Positions 7,516 to 16,278 of a stretch of DNA of 64,000 nucleotides are shown piece after piece. Position 1 is the stretch's first letter. Each line of letters starts with the position of its first letter. Below the pieces are notes generated by a model that worked only from the letters and a program-made list of their open reading frames with translations, had not been told where the DNA came from and searched no databases. Location of the stretch: positions 7,484,001-7,548,000 of the forward strand of contig NZ_CP064689.1 in the NCBI RefSeq assembly GCF_023100945.1. The letters run 5' to 3'. This stretch comes from Bradyrhizobium sp. 200 (lineage in GTDB: Bacteria > Pseudomonadota > Alphaproteobacteria > Rhizobiales > Xanthobacteraceae). Position numbers and translations under genes: made by a program.

Positions 7516-8823
7516 ATGGAGCTTCTCTCCATCGCCGCGATCCTGCTCGGAGTTCTGGCGCTGCTCCTCGGCGCCGGCGTCTGGATTGCCGTTGCCTTGA
7601 TGGCGACCGGATGGGCCGGCATGCAATTCGCCGGAGGCGGAATTCCGGCGGGCAGCGTGCTGGCGACAACGGTATGGGGCAACAGCGCGTCGTGGTCGCT
7701 CGCGGCCTTGCCGCTCTTCATCTGGATGGGCGAAATCCTGTTCCGTACGCGCCTATCGGAGGAAATGTTTCGCGGGTTTGCGCCCTGGCTGAACTGGCTG
7801 CCGGGCCGGCTCATGCACGTCAATGTGCTGGCCTGCGGCGTGTTCGGTTCGGTGTCGGGATCGTCGGCCGCAACCTGCGCCACGGTTGCCAAGATCGCCC
7901 TGCCGGAACTGAAGAAGCGCGGCTATGACGAAGATCTGAGCCTCGGCTCGCTGGCGGGTGCGGGCACGCTCGGCATTCTGATTCCGCCGTCGATCACCAT
8001 GGTGGTCTACGCCGTGCAGGCGAACGTCTCCATCATTCAGGTTTTCCTCGCCGGATTTCTGCCGGGCCTGCTGGTGATGGTGCTCTACTCCGGCTACATC
8101 GCGATCTGGTCGCTTGCCAATCCGAAGCGCACGCCGCCGGCCGAGCCGCCCATGAGCTTTCGCAAGCGCATTGCAGATTCACTCAATCTCATTCCTTGCC
8201 TGCTGCTGATCGTTTTCGTCTTCCTGTCGCTCTTGATGGGCTGGGCGACGGCGACGGAATGCGCAGCCTGGGGCGTGTTGGGGTCGCTCGCGATCGCATG
8301 GTGGCAAGGTGCGCTGACGTGGCAATCCTTTTGGGCCAGCGTCATGGGCGCGACGCGGGTCAATTGCATGATCCTCTTGATCCTGGCCGGCGCTTCCTAC
8401 ATGGGCACGTCGATGGCCTATACCGGCATCCCGATGGCGCTCGCGACCTGGGTGAACGGCCTGCAGCTCAGCCCCTATGCGCTGATCGCGGCGCTCACCG
8501 TCATGTACATCGTGCTTGGCACGGCGCTCGACGGCATTTCCATGATCGTGCTGACCACGGCAATCGTTATTCCGATGGTGAAGCAGGCCGGCTTCGATCT
8601 CGTCTGGTTCGGCATTTTCCTGGTGCTGGTGGTGGAAATGGCGGAAGTCTCTCCGCCCGTCGGCTTCAATCTGTTCGTCCTGCAGACCATGAGCGGCAAG
8701 GATTCCAACACGGTCGCCAAGGCGGCCCTGCCATTCTTCTTTTTGCTAGTTCTCGCGGTTGCCATCATCACCATATTTCCTGATATCGTGATGGTACTGC
8801 CGCGGATCGCGTTTCCGGGCTAG
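7516..8823 (+). CDS. dctM: TRAP transporter large permease subunit (DctM family)
   Basis: 435 residues, MELLSIAAILLGVLALLLGA, with roughly 12 membrane segments. The family's characteristic GILIPPSITMVVYA stretch lies about one third of the way in. A later ALDGISMIVLTTAIVIPMV segment and the C-terminal VEMAEVSPPVGFNLFVLQ complete the pattern. It is the transport-catalysing subunit of the three-part TRAP system and receives ligand from DctP in the periplasm. It sits 1 bp after dctQ and 14 bp before dctP. Nothing in the membrane subunits reveals the substrate. Confidence 0.92.
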   Translation: MELLSIAAILLGVLALLLGAGVWIAVALMATGWAGMQFAGGGIPAGSVLATTVWGNSASWSLAALPLFIWMGEILFRTRLSEEMFRGFAPWLNWLPGRLMHVNVLACGVFGSVSGSSAATCATVAKIALPELKKRGYDEDLSLGSLAGAGTLGILIPPSITMVVYAVQANVSIIQVFLAGFLPGLLVMVLYSGYIAIWSLANPKRTPPAEPPMSFRKRIADSLNLIPCLLLIVFVFLSLLMGWATATECAAWGVLGSLAIAWWQGALTWQSFWASVMGATRVNCMILLILAGASYMGTSMAYTGIPMALATWVNGLQLSPYALIAALTVMYIVLGTALDGISMIVLTTAIVIPMVKQAGFDLVWFGIFLVLVVEMAEVSPPVGFNLFVLQTMSGKDSNTVAKAALPFFFLLVLAVAIITIFPDIVMVLPRIAFPG

Positions 8824-8837
8824 AAAGAGGTGTTGTC

Positions 8838-9812
8838 ATGTTAAAGCTTATTAGAACGTGCGCGTTGGCCGTCTGCGTCGCGGCGCTTGCCGGCCCTGCA
8901 ATGGCGCAGACAAAATGGAATCTTCCGGCAGCCTATCCGGCAGACAATCCGCATTCGGTGAATCTGATCGCGTTTGCCAAGGACGTTGCCGACGCCACCG
9001 GCGGCAAGCTGCAGATCACCGTGCATCCCGCGGCGTCACTGTTCAAGGCGCCGGAAATCAAGCGCGCGGTCGCAACCGGGCAGGCGCAGGCGGGCGAGGT
9101 CCTGATCTCGCTCCATGAGAACGAAGATCCGATGTTCGGCATCGACGTCGTCCCGTTCGTGGCGACGAGCTATCCGGCAGCCAAGAAGCTGTGGCTGGCG
9201 TCGAAACCCGCGATCGAGAAGAAACTCGCATCGCAGGGCCTGATGCTCCTCTTCGCGGTACCGTGGGGTCCGCAGGGCATTTATGCCAAGAAAGACCTCA
9301 ACACCGTCGAGGATATGAAAGGCTTGAAGTGGCGCGCCTATAATGTGGGTACGTCGCGCATCGCCGAACTGGTCGGCGCGCAGCCCGTCACCATCCAGGC
9401 GGCGGAACTGCCGCAGGCGCTGGCGACCGGCGTCGTGAACGCTTTCATGACCTCGGGCTCGACCGGCTACGACAGCAAGTCCTGGGAAACCATGACGCAC
9501 TTCTATGACACGCAGGCCTGGATTCCGAAGAACGTCACCTTCGTGAACAAGGCGGCGTTCGACGCGCTGGACAAGCCGACGCAGGACGCGATCCTCAAGG
9601 CGGCGGCGGTCGCCGAGGAGCGCGGCTGGAAACTCGCGGAAGAAAAGGCGAAGTGGTATCTCGAACAGCTTCAGGCCAACAAGATGAAGGTGCTGCCGCC
9701 GCCTCCGGCCCTGAAGGCCGGCCTCGAGAAAATCGGAGAGCAGTTGACCGCTGACTGGTCGAAAAAGGCCGGCCCCGATGGTGAAGCCGTGATAGCAGCG
9801 TACAAGAAGTAG
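8838..9812 (+). CDS. dctP: TRAP transporter periplasmic substrate-binding protein (DctP family)
   Basis: 324 residues. A signal peptide (MLKLIRTCALAVCVAALAGP) is probably cleaved after AMAQ. The mature protein starts TKWNLPAAYPADNPHSVNL and contains the family segments VHPAASLFKAPEIKRAVATG and DMKGLKWRAYN. In the latter, the conserved Arg normally contacts a carboxylate group of the ligand. The typical C-terminal long helix is present. Family knowledge suggests an organic acid as ligand; which one is unknown. It is the last gene of the dctQMP operon and is followed by a hairpin terminator at 9831-9856. Confidence 0.92.
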   Translation: MLKLIRTCALAVCVAALAGPAMAQTKWNLPAAYPADNPHSVNLIAFAKDVADATGGKLQITVHPAASLFKAPEIKRAVATGQAQAGEVLISLHENEDPMFGIDVVPFVATSYPAAKKLWLASKPAIEKKLASQGLMLLFAVPWGPQGIYAKKDLNTVEDMKGLKWRAYNVGTSRIAELVGAQPVTIQAAELPQALATGVVNAFMTSGSTGYDSKSWETMTHFYDTQAWIPKNVTFVNKAAFDALDKPTQDAILKAAAVAEERGWKLAEEKAKWYLEQLQANKMKVLPPPPALKAGLEKIGEQLTADWSKKAGPDGEAVIAAYKK

Positions 9813-9830
9813 AACTGTCGCCATCTCGCA

Positions 9831-9864
9831 GAGCCCGGCATTCGCTTGCCGGGCTCTGCTATTT
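9831..9864 (+). terminator. Rho-independent-type terminator of the TRAP operon
   Basis: A perfect 10-bp GC-rich stem GAGCCCGGCA / TGCCGGGCTC with a TTCGCT loop lies 18 bp after the dctP stop codon. It is followed by a short T-containing tail (TGCTATTT). Confidence 0.8.
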
Positions 9865-10013
9865 CGTGGGATGCCGGCGATCAGGACCGCTCCGTACATC
9901 CTTAGATAGAACGGTAATCGTTTCTTAGGAGCATCGCGATACCGTCTCAAGCATCTTCACAGCGCGTCGCCGCCGGTTACGAAGAATGGCGACTGAGTTT
10001 TGGAAATGCCGCC

Positions 10014-11006
10014 ATGCAAGTGTCCTACAATCCCTTTTCTCCTTCGTTCCGTGCATGGCAATTGCCGCAGCCGCCGGAGCCGCCCCGGCTTTTGGCCGAG
10101 CTCGCCGCGAACCATCAGGCGTCGTCAAGCGCAAAGCCGCCGGGCGGACCGTCGACCCCGCCCACCGGCAGCACCGGCCAATCACCGGGCGTGCAGGCGT
10201 TTCTGCTTCGCGTGCAGGAACTGGAGGCGTTGTATCTGCTGGGGAGTGACGGCAACGACAAGCTGTCTGGCTGGAGCAACAGTTTCATCGATGGCGGCAG
10301 CGGCAACGACCGGATCAGTGTCTGGTCCGATAGTGTGGTGGATGCCGGCACCGGCGACGACATGGTCCGCGCCTGGTCGAATACAGTGACGATAGGTGGC
10401 GCCGGAAACGACGTGGTCAGCGCCTGGTCCGACAGCGTGGTCGATGCCGGCGATGGCGACGACATGGTGCGCGCCTGGTCGAACACCGTGACGATGGGTG
10501 GCGCCGGAAACGACACGATCAGCGCCTGGTCCGACAGCGTGGTCGATGGCGGCGCGGGCGATGACACGATTTCGGTCTGGTCCGCCAGCCGCGCCTATGG
10601 TGGCGACGGTAACGATTCCATCTCAGCTCGCGTCGGCGGCTATGTCGAAGGCGGAGCGGGCAACGACGCCATCGATGCGGACAACGGAACGGTCGCGAGT
10701 GGCGGCGCCGGCGACGACGTGATCCGCGCTGACCGTGGCTCGACAGTCCTGTTCAACGTCGGCGATGGCAAGGACACAGTCTTCGCCAACCGCGACGTTA
10801 CCGTCAAATTGGGCGAAGGATTCTCGGCTGCGAATATGGACGTCACGATATCCGGAAATGTCGCGACGGTGTCCTTTGGCGACGGCTCGGACCAGTTGAC
10901 GTTGGATATCGGATTCCACCCGGTGAACCTCTCCTTTGCCGATGGCACCAGCGCCGAGATCAAGGTCGACACGTTCAGTGCCATGCGTGCGCGAAGCCCT
11001 TCCTGA
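10014..11006 (+). CDS. RTX-like beta-roll protein with 17-residue repeats
   Basis: 330 residues with no classical signal peptide. An N-terminal Pro-rich, low-complexity part (residues 1-60) is followed by a short helix. Then come ten consecutive 17-residue units at residues 77-246, such as GGSGNDRISVWSDSVVD and GGAGNDTISAWSDSVVD. Each has a GGxGxD-like Ca2+-binding turn, as in RTX/haemolysin-type repeats; the first seven also carry a Trp-Ser pair. The classical RTX turn is 18 residues (two nonapeptides), so this looks like a 9+8 variant with calcium turns on one edge only. A C-terminal beta-rich domain (~250-330) follows. RTX proteins usually use type I secretion, but no such system is adjacent. 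Function unknown; extracellular or surface role inferred. Confidence 0.7.
   Translation: MQVSYNPFSPSFRAWQLPQPPEPPRLLAELAANHQASSSAKPPGGPSTPPTGSTGQSPGVQAFLLRVQELEALYLLGSDGNDKLSGWSNSFIDGGSGNDRISVWSDSVVDAGTGDDMVRAWSNTVTIGGAGNDVVSAWSDSVVDAGDGDDMVRAWSNTVTMGGAGNDTISAWSDSVVDGGAGDDTISVWSASRAYGGDGNDSISARVGGYVEGGAGNDAIDADNGTVASGGAGDDVIRADRGSTVLFNVGDGKDTVFANRDVTVKLGEGFSAANMDVTISGNVATVSFGDGSDQLTLDIGFHPVNLSFADGTSAEIKVDTFSAMRARSPS
10242..10751 (+). repeat. 51-bp coding tandem repeat array (10 units)
   Basis: This region encodes the ten 17-residue units of the RTX-like protein. Alternate units are more alike: the segments beginning near 10355 and 10457 are nearly identical at the DNA level over about 100 bp. 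This points to recent duplication of a 102-bp double unit. Confidence 0.8.
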
Positions 11007-11030
11007 AAACTTGAAAACCTCGCCGACCCG

Positions 11031-12149
11031 CTAAAGCGTGCGGTAGCGCTCGATCGATGAAAGATCGGGCGCCATGCCAAGGCCCGGCTCCTCTTTCAGC
11101 GCGACTTGGCCCTCGGACACGTCGAAGACCGGTCCGCAGAACTGATCGCGCAGCGGATTGTCGTTGACGTCCACTTCCAGCCAACCGTCGCCTCCGGCGC
11201 CGGCAAGCAGATGTGCGGACGCCAGCAATCCTATTCCGCCACCGAGGTAATGCGGGCAAAAGGTCTTGCCTGCTTTCAGGATGTCATCCGCCAGTCCGCG
11301 GCAGATCGACAGCCCGCCCCATTTGGCGATGTCAGGTTGAACGACATCAAGCACATCCTCTGAAAGAACCTGCTCGAAGCCTTCGCGGCTCGCAATATTC
11401 TCGCCGGCCGCAAGCGGCATGCTGGCGCTTGCGCGCAGCCTCTGCCACTCCGGCTGGGGACGATCGGCACGAAGCGGCTCTTCCAGCCAACACAGATCGA
11501 ACTCGCCGAGCCGCGGCACGATCTCCAGCGCCTGATCGATCGACCAGCCCTGATTGACGTCCGCCGCCAGCGTGCCGTCGCCAATGACGGCGCGCAGCGC
11601 CGCCAGATTGGCGAGATCCGCCGCCACATCGAATCCGATCTTGAGCTTCAGCGCGCGGTGACCGCGCTTCACGGCCGCTTCAGCAGTCTGCCGCGCCCCG
11701 CCTGGATTGATACCGCTGGCGTACACCTTGATCCTGCCGGAACGGCCGCCAAGCAGCCGCCACAGCGGCTGCTTGTGCCGGCGGGCATGAAGATCCCACA
11801 GCGCTAGATCAATTCCTGCGATGGCCTGGGCGAACGGCCCGGGCTCTCCGCATTGCAGCGCCAGCACCGCGGTGCCCTGCGTCAGAGTCTCGAAAGCCTG
11901 CGCGGGACCGTCAAGCTCGCGCCCGATCACCGCCGGCGCGAGCACCTCATTGACGAGCCGCGTCCGGTGTTCGGCGCCGGTCGAAGGAAAGTTCGACCAG
12001 ACCTCGCCCCAGCCGACAATACCGTCTTCGTCTTCGGCGCGAACGAACACCGCCGGGCGGTTCAGCATGCGGCCGAACGAGGTCACCACCGGCGTCGACA
12101 GCGGATAGCGATAGCAAAACGCCTGGATTGTGCGAAGGGAGAAGGCCAT
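11031..12149 (-). CDS. Enolase-superfamily dehydratase/racemase (mandelate racemase subgroup)
   Basis: 372 residues from ATG 12149 (MAFSLRTIQAFCYRYPLSTP). Active-site layout of the mandelate racemase subgroup: KLK base motif at Lys168/Lys170; metal ligands Asp197 (ADVNQGW), Glu223 (WLEEP) and Glu250 (AGEN); and a His300-Asp273 dyad (PHYLGGG, QPDIAKWGG). These enzymes abstract a proton next to a carboxylate, mostly dehydrating sugar acids or racemising acids. A GTG at 12170 is an alternative start. It is the last gene of the minus-strand sugar cluster, 47 bp after the aldolase gene, suggesting the substrate enters or leaves the pathway as an acid sugar. Confidence 0.85.
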   Translation of the reverse strand: MAFSLRTIQAFCYRYPLSTPVVTSFGRMLNRPAVFVRAEDEDGIVGWGEVWSNFPSTGAEHRTRLVNEVLAPAVIGRELDGPAQAFETLTQGTAVLALQCGEPGPFAQAIAGIDLALWDLHARRHKQPLWRLLGGRSGRIKVYASGINPGGARQTAEAAVKRGHRALKLKIGFDVAADLANLAALRAVIGDGTLAADVNQGWSIDQALEIVPRLGEFDLCWLEEPLRADRPQPEWQRLRASASMPLAAGENIASREGFEQVLSEDVLDVVQPDIAKWGGLSICRGLADDILKAGKTFCPHYLGGGIGLLASAHLLAGAGGDGWLEVDVNDNPLRDQFCGPVFDVSEGQVALKEEPGLGMAPDLSSIERYRTL

Positions 12150-12196
12150 TTTCGGATCCCGCGATCTCACCTCTTAGCGATCAGGTCACGACATTG

Positions 12197-13234
12197 CTAG
12201 TACGCGCGCGCGAAATCGCCTTCCTGCCTGATCTCGCTAAAGGCAGGAAAGCGCGCTTTCCATTGCGTGCCCTTTGCCCTTGTCAGCGCATTGAGGCTTT
12301 CCAGCACCGCCACGCCGTCCTTGCGCAGGCTTGCCGCGACCGCCACGCGATCAGGAAAATGCTTGCGAACGGCATCAAGCCAGATCGTGCGTCCCGCAAG
12401 GAAGCCGCCGGCGCCCGCCGCATAGGCGAACTCCAGCACGCGCTCGAATTTCTCGGGCGCAGCACCACCTGACAGCAGTACCCAGGGAATGTTCCGCTCG
12501 CTACAGATCGCGCCGATGGCGTCGAACTCCTTCTGCGCGGCTTGCGCCGCCGCGCTCCCGTCGCGCGCCGGCAGGCTGTTGGCGGCGAGTGGACTCTCCA
12601 GCTTCAAGAGGTCGACGCCATATTCCGGCTTGGCGAACTCGCGCACGCTGTCGATCACAAGCCCCGGCAGCTTGCCGGGCGATTCGACATAGTCCGCGGT
12701 GTGATTGGCGCTGCCGAGGAATGGATAGACCAGGAGCTCCAGCACATAGGGAATGTCGTAGCGCGCGCAGTCCTGTCCGATTTCGCGCACAAACTTCTTC
12801 TGGTGTTCGTTGACGCCAGCGTCGGCATCGGGACGGTACCAGGCCAGCACCTTGACCGCATCGCCGCCGATCGCGCGGATCTTCTCCACGCTCCAGTTGG
12901 CAATGGCGCGCGATTTGCGGCCGCCCGCGGTTTCCTCGACGCGGTGCTCCTCGAGCGTCATGATGAGACCGCAACGTGCGGGCAACAGGTCGATCGCAGC
13001 GGGCACCGCAAAGTTTGGGTCGAACAGCATCGAGCTGCAATGCGGCGAGAGGTTTTCCACCAGCAGCCGCTTGGCGGCGGTTACGTCCGCGTATTCGACC
13101 TGCTCGCGCGTGATGCCCTTGGCCTGCGCGATGGCGTCGAACAGTGGTGGCCGCTGGTCCAGCGCAACCATGCGAAAGTGGCCATCCGCATCCGCCAGGC
13201 GCGCAATGCCCCGGTTCTTTCCGATCGTTCTCAT
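12197..13234 (-). CDS. LacD-like class I aldolase (tagatose-bisphosphate aldolase family)
   Basis: 345 residues, MRTIGKNRGIARLADADGHF. VALDQRPP near the N-terminus and GVDLLKLESPLAAN with Lys211 fit the LacD/YihT family, in which this Lys forms the Schiff base. A late LLSGGAAPEKFERVLEFA phosphate-binding-type segment completes the barrel. Members cleave tagatose 1,6-bisphosphate, 6-deoxy-6-sulfofructose 1-phosphate or related ketose phosphates to DHAP (or an equivalent) and an aldehyde. Its ATG overlaps the stop of the PfkB kinase gene by 4 bp, so kinase and aldolase almost certainly work in sequence. The exact sugar is not determined by the sequence. Confidence 0.82.
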   Translation of the reverse strand: MRTIGKNRGIARLADADGHFRMVALDQRPPLFDAIAQAKGITREQVEYADVTAAKRLLVENLSPHCSSMLFDPNFAVPAAIDLLPARCGLIMTLEEHRVEETAGGRKSRAIANWSVEKIRAIGGDAVKVLAWYRPDADAGVNEHQKKFVREIGQDCARYDIPYVLELLVYPFLGSANHTADYVESPGKLPGLVIDSVREFAKPEYGVDLLKLESPLAANSLPARDGSAAAQAAQKEFDAIGAICSERNIPWVLLSGGAAPEKFERVLEFAYAAGAGGFLAGRTIWLDAVRKHFPDRVAVAASLRKDGVAVLESLNALTRAKGTQWKARFPAFSEIRQEGDFARAY

Positions 13235-14145
13235 TGGTGCGTCCTCATGAAGGCAAGACAGTCATTGATGGAGGGAATTCCGGCGCGGCCGCCCGAGCGG
13301 GTGCATTTCAGCGCGGCGGCCGCAGATGCGAATGCCATGGCATCCTGCACCTCGCAGCCCGCGCCGATCGCAAAGACATAGGCGCCGTGAAAGACGTCGC
13401 CGGCGCCCGTCGTGTCGACGACGGAAACGGGATACGCGGCGCGCTGTTGCAGGCGGCCGTTCTCGTACCAGCTCACCCCTTCGCCGCCGCGGGTGACTGA
13501 CATGACACGGCAATTGAACCGCGCGAGCCTGTTCAGGGCTGCATCATCGGCCGATCCGGCAAAGGATGCGAGTGCAGGCTCGGAGAAAACGGCGTGATCG
13601 GTGAGCGGCAGCAGGCGCTCGAACACCTCAGCGTCGGCGACATCGCCGTCGAGCACGGTCGGAATGCCGAGCGCGCGTGCTTTACCAAACAGCGCGACAG
13701 CGCCTTCCACCCAGCGCGGATCGGCAAGCACCGCGGACGCCTGCGCTACTTCATCCAGCGGCAGCCAGCCGGCCGCTTCGGGAAAGGCCCCGCGAAAATT
13801 CACGATCTGCCGCTCGCCTGATCTGTCGACGATGATCCCCGAGACCGACGAGCGTCCATCCGGGAACAGTCTGAAGTTTGCGACGTCGATCCCTTCGGCA
13901 GCGAGCGCGACGCGCATTTCGCGCCCTGCGGCGTCGTCGCCGGCGCGGCCCCAGAACGCGATCGAGCCGCCGAGCCGGGCACCCGTCACGGCAGCGTTTG
14001 CCGCCATTCCGCCGCCGAGCGTCGCATAGTCCAGGCTCCTGATCTTCTCGCTTTGGCCGGAAAAAAACCGGTCGACACGCCAGACCTGATCGAGCGCGGA
14101 GAGCCCGAGGCAGATGATACGGACCCGACCAGCGCGCGACGCCAT
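13231..14145 (-). CDS. PfkB family carbohydrate kinase
   Basis: 304 residues from ATG 14145 (MASRAGRVRIICLGLSALDQ). The N-terminal GGGMAANAAVTGARLGG sugar-binding motif and the C-terminal signature VVDTTGAGDVFHGAYVFAIG (catalytic Asp in GAGD) define the ribokinase/PfkB family. It phosphorylates a sugar or ketose phosphate with ATP in the cytoplasm. A GTG at 14190, overlapping the preceding ATPase stop codon (GTGA), would give 319 residues and may be the real, coupled start. It is directly coupled to the LacD-like aldolase downstream. The sequence does not distinguish a ketohexose kinase from a tagatose-6-phosphate kinase or a sulfofructose kinase. Confidence 0.85.
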   Translation of the reverse strand: MASRAGRVRIICLGLSALDQVWRVDRFFSGQSEKIRSLDYATLGGGMAANAAVTGARLGGSIAFWGRAGDDAAGREMRVALAAEGIDVANFRLFPDGRSSVSGIIVDRSGERQIVNFRGAFPEAAGWLPLDEVAQASAVLADPRWVEGAVALFGKARALGIPTVLDGDVADAEVFERLLPLTDHAVFSEPALASFAGSADDAALNRLARFNCRVMSVTRGGEGVSWYENGRLQQRAAYPVSVVDTTGAGDVFHGAYVFAIGAGCEVQDAMAFASAAAALKCTRSGGRAGIPSINDCLAFMRTHQ

Positions 14146-14186
14146 ATCCGCGATCGCCTCGCGATCTTCGGTCACCGCGCGCGCGG

Positions 14187-15260
14187 TCACTGCAGCACCC
14201 GCCCGTCGGTGCTGCCGAACAGATGGGTTTTTCCAGGCTGCGGGCGAAGGCTGAGGATCTCGCCGACCTTTGGCCGCAGCGAGGGATCGACGCGCGCAAT
14301 CGCCGACGCACCTGCAAGGTCGAAATGGATCAGCGTATCCGAGCCGAGCGGCTCGACCAGCTTGATCGTCGCCGCAATGCCGTCGGCCGCATCCGCCGCC
14401 ACGGCGAAGTGCTCGGGACGGATTCCGAGCACGCCCTTGCCGGCCTGGCGCAGCGGGCCGCAACTCTCATCGGGAAGCGGCACCGCCGCGCCATCATGGG
14501 AAAACACCACGCCCTCCCCGCGCCACTCGACCGGAAAGAAATTCATCGCCGGGGAGCCGATGAAGCCCGCCACGAACTGGTTGGCCGGCCGCTCGTAGAC
14601 CGCCTCCGGCGTGTCGTATTGCTGCACCGCGCCGTTCTGCAGCACCACGATGCGGTCGGCCATGGTCATGGCCTCGATCTGGTCATGGGTGACGAAGACC
14701 ATCGTGGTCTTCAGCTCCTGCGACAATGCCTTGATCTCGGCCCGCACCTGCCCGCGCAGCTTTGCGTCGAGATTGGAAAGCGGCTCATCGAACAGAAACG
14801 CCTTGGGATTGCGCACGATGGCGCGTCCCATCGCCACGCGCTGGCGCTGGCCGCCGGACAATTCCTTCGGCTTGCGGTCGAGATAGGGTTCGATATGCAA
14901 GAGCGCCGCGGCGCGCTTCACCCGCGCATCGATCTCGGCCTTCGGCGTACCGCGCAACTCGAGCGCAAAGGACATGTTGTCATAGACGCGCATATGCGGA
15001 TAGAGCGCGTAATCCTGGAACACCATGGCGATATCGCGCTGCGCCGCCGGAATGCCGTTGACGCGTTTGTCGCCGATATAGACCTCGCCCGCCGTGATCG
15101 GCTCGAGCCCTGCGATGATCCGCAGAAGCGTGGACTTGCCGCAACCGGAGGGCCCGACAAAGACGACAAACTCGTGATCGGCGATCTCGAGGTTGAGATC
15201 AGGGATCACGGCCAAGTTGCCGTAGCGCTTGACGAGATTGCGGATCGAGATAGAGGCCAT
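14187..15260 (-). CDS. ABC sugar transporter ATP-binding subunit (UgpC/MalK/MsmK type)
   Basis: 357 residues from ATG 15260 (MASISIRNLVKRYGNLAVIP). Walker A GPSGCGKST, Q-loop FQDYALYPHM, signature LSGGQRQRVAMGRA and Walker B LFDEPLSNLDA are all present. The C-terminal ~120 residues form the regulatory/TOBE region with VLGIRPEHF, typical of carbohydrate-importer ATPases. It energises the two permeases encoded at 16279-18002. It lies between the alcohol dehydrogenase and kinase genes, within one minus-strand operon. Confidence 0.92.
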   Translation of the reverse strand: MASISIRNLVKRYGNLAVIPDLNLEIADHEFVVFVGPSGCGKSTLLRIIAGLEPITAGEVYIGDKRVNGIPAAQRDIAMVFQDYALYPHMRVYDNMSFALELRGTPKAEIDARVKRAAALLHIEPYLDRKPKELSGGQRQRVAMGRAIVRNPKAFLFDEPLSNLDAKLRGQVRAEIKALSQELKTTMVFVTHDQIEAMTMADRIVVLQNGAVQQYDTPEAVYERPANQFVAGFIGSPAMNFFPVEWRGEGVVFSHDGAAVPLPDESCGPLRQAGKGVLGIRPEHFAVAADAADGIAATIKLVEPLGSDTLIHFDLAGASAIARVDPSLRPKVGEILSLRPQPGKTHLFGSTDGRVLQ

Positions 15261-15265
15261 AATGG

Positions 15266-16270
15266 TCAGTCCAGCGCCAGCACAGGCTTGATCAGCTCGC
15301 CTCTGGCGAAGCGTGCAAAATTTTCCGGCAAGCTCGAAAGGCCGAACTCGCCGTCGACGAGGACGCGATATTCGTCCTTGTAGCGGCGCAGCAGCGCGAC
15401 GTTCGGTTCGAAATCGGCGATCGGGAAATAGAAGGTGCGGATCATGTAGAAGTCCTTGCGGCGGAACACCTTGCCCTCCTCGATGGTCCAGGGCGCGGCG
15501 TTCTCGCCGACCAGCACCAGCGCGCCGCGCGGCAGCACGAGCTCGATGCCGAGGTTGCGCGCCGCATGCGCGCCCGAGCACTCCATGATCAGCGCAAAGC
15601 GTTTCGAGGTGTCGCCAACCGGGTGCGCTCTTGCGCCGAAGGATTGCGCGATGGCAAGCCGTGTCGGGTTCGGATCGGCGACATGGATGCCGTCATAGCC
15701 AAGACTGCGCAGCGCCAGCACGACGCCAAGTCCGACCGGCCCCGCGCCCATCACCAGAACAGGGCCTGCTTCCTGCGGCGGCACCACGCGGCTCACGAAC
15801 CGCACGGCGTGGCCCGAGGTGCCGATCACATCAAGAAGAAGTGGGGCGAGGCTGTCCTCGATGTCGTCAGGCACCTCCAGCAGGCAGTTCTCCGGCACCG
15901 GCACATATTCGGCATAGCCGCCTGGCCGGTTCCAGCCGATCAGGCTCGATACTTCCAGGCACATCTGGGTGTCGCCGCGCTTGCAGGCGACGCAACGGTC
16001 GCAATGCAGCGGGATATAGACCGCGCAGCGGCGGCCGTGCAGGCGATGGCCCGGCTGCTCGACCATGCCGAAGATTTCGTGTCCAGCGGTGAATTCCGCG
16101 CCCTTGTGCCAGAGCTTGAAGTCGGAGCCGCACAGCGCCGTGCGCGAGATACGCACCAGCACCTCGCCAACAGCCATTTCCGGCATCGCCACACGCTCGA
16201 TGGTGATGCGTTCGTGGCCGTGGAAGACCGCGGCCCGCATGATCGAATTGGCTGATGGAGAGACATTCAT
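15266..16270 (-). CDS. Zinc-dependent medium-chain alcohol (polyol) dehydrogenase
   Basis: 334 residues, MNVSPSANSIMRAAVFHGHE. Catalytic zinc ligands are suggested by TALCGSDFKLWH and the GHE motif. The structural zinc site is the four-Cys cluster in CDRCVACKRGDTQMC. The NAD(P)-binding Rossmann motif is VMGAGPVGLGVV. It probably oxidises a polyol or sugar alcohol to a ketose (sorbitol/threonine dehydrogenase-like family). The start is the ATG at 16270, only 8 bp after the permease stop codon; the gene is embedded in the ABC transporter operon, so the imported compound is its likely substrate. Confidence 0.87.
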   Translation of the reverse strand: MNVSPSANSIMRAAVFHGHERITIERVAMPEMAVGEVLVRISRTALCGSDFKLWHKGAEFTAGHEIFGMVEQPGHRLHGRRCAVYIPLHCDRCVACKRGDTQMCLEVSSLIGWNRPGGYAEYVPVPENCLLEVPDDIEDSLAPLLLDVIGTSGHAVRFVSRVVPPQEAGPVLVMGAGPVGLGVVLALRSLGYDGIHVADPNPTRLAIAQSFGARAHPVGDTSKRFALIMECSGAHAARNLGIELVLPRGALVLVGENAAPWTIEEGKVFRRKDFYMIRTFYFPIADFEPNVALLRRYKDEYRVLVDGEFGLSSLPENFARFARGELIKPVLALD

Positions 16271-16278
16271 CGGAGCAC

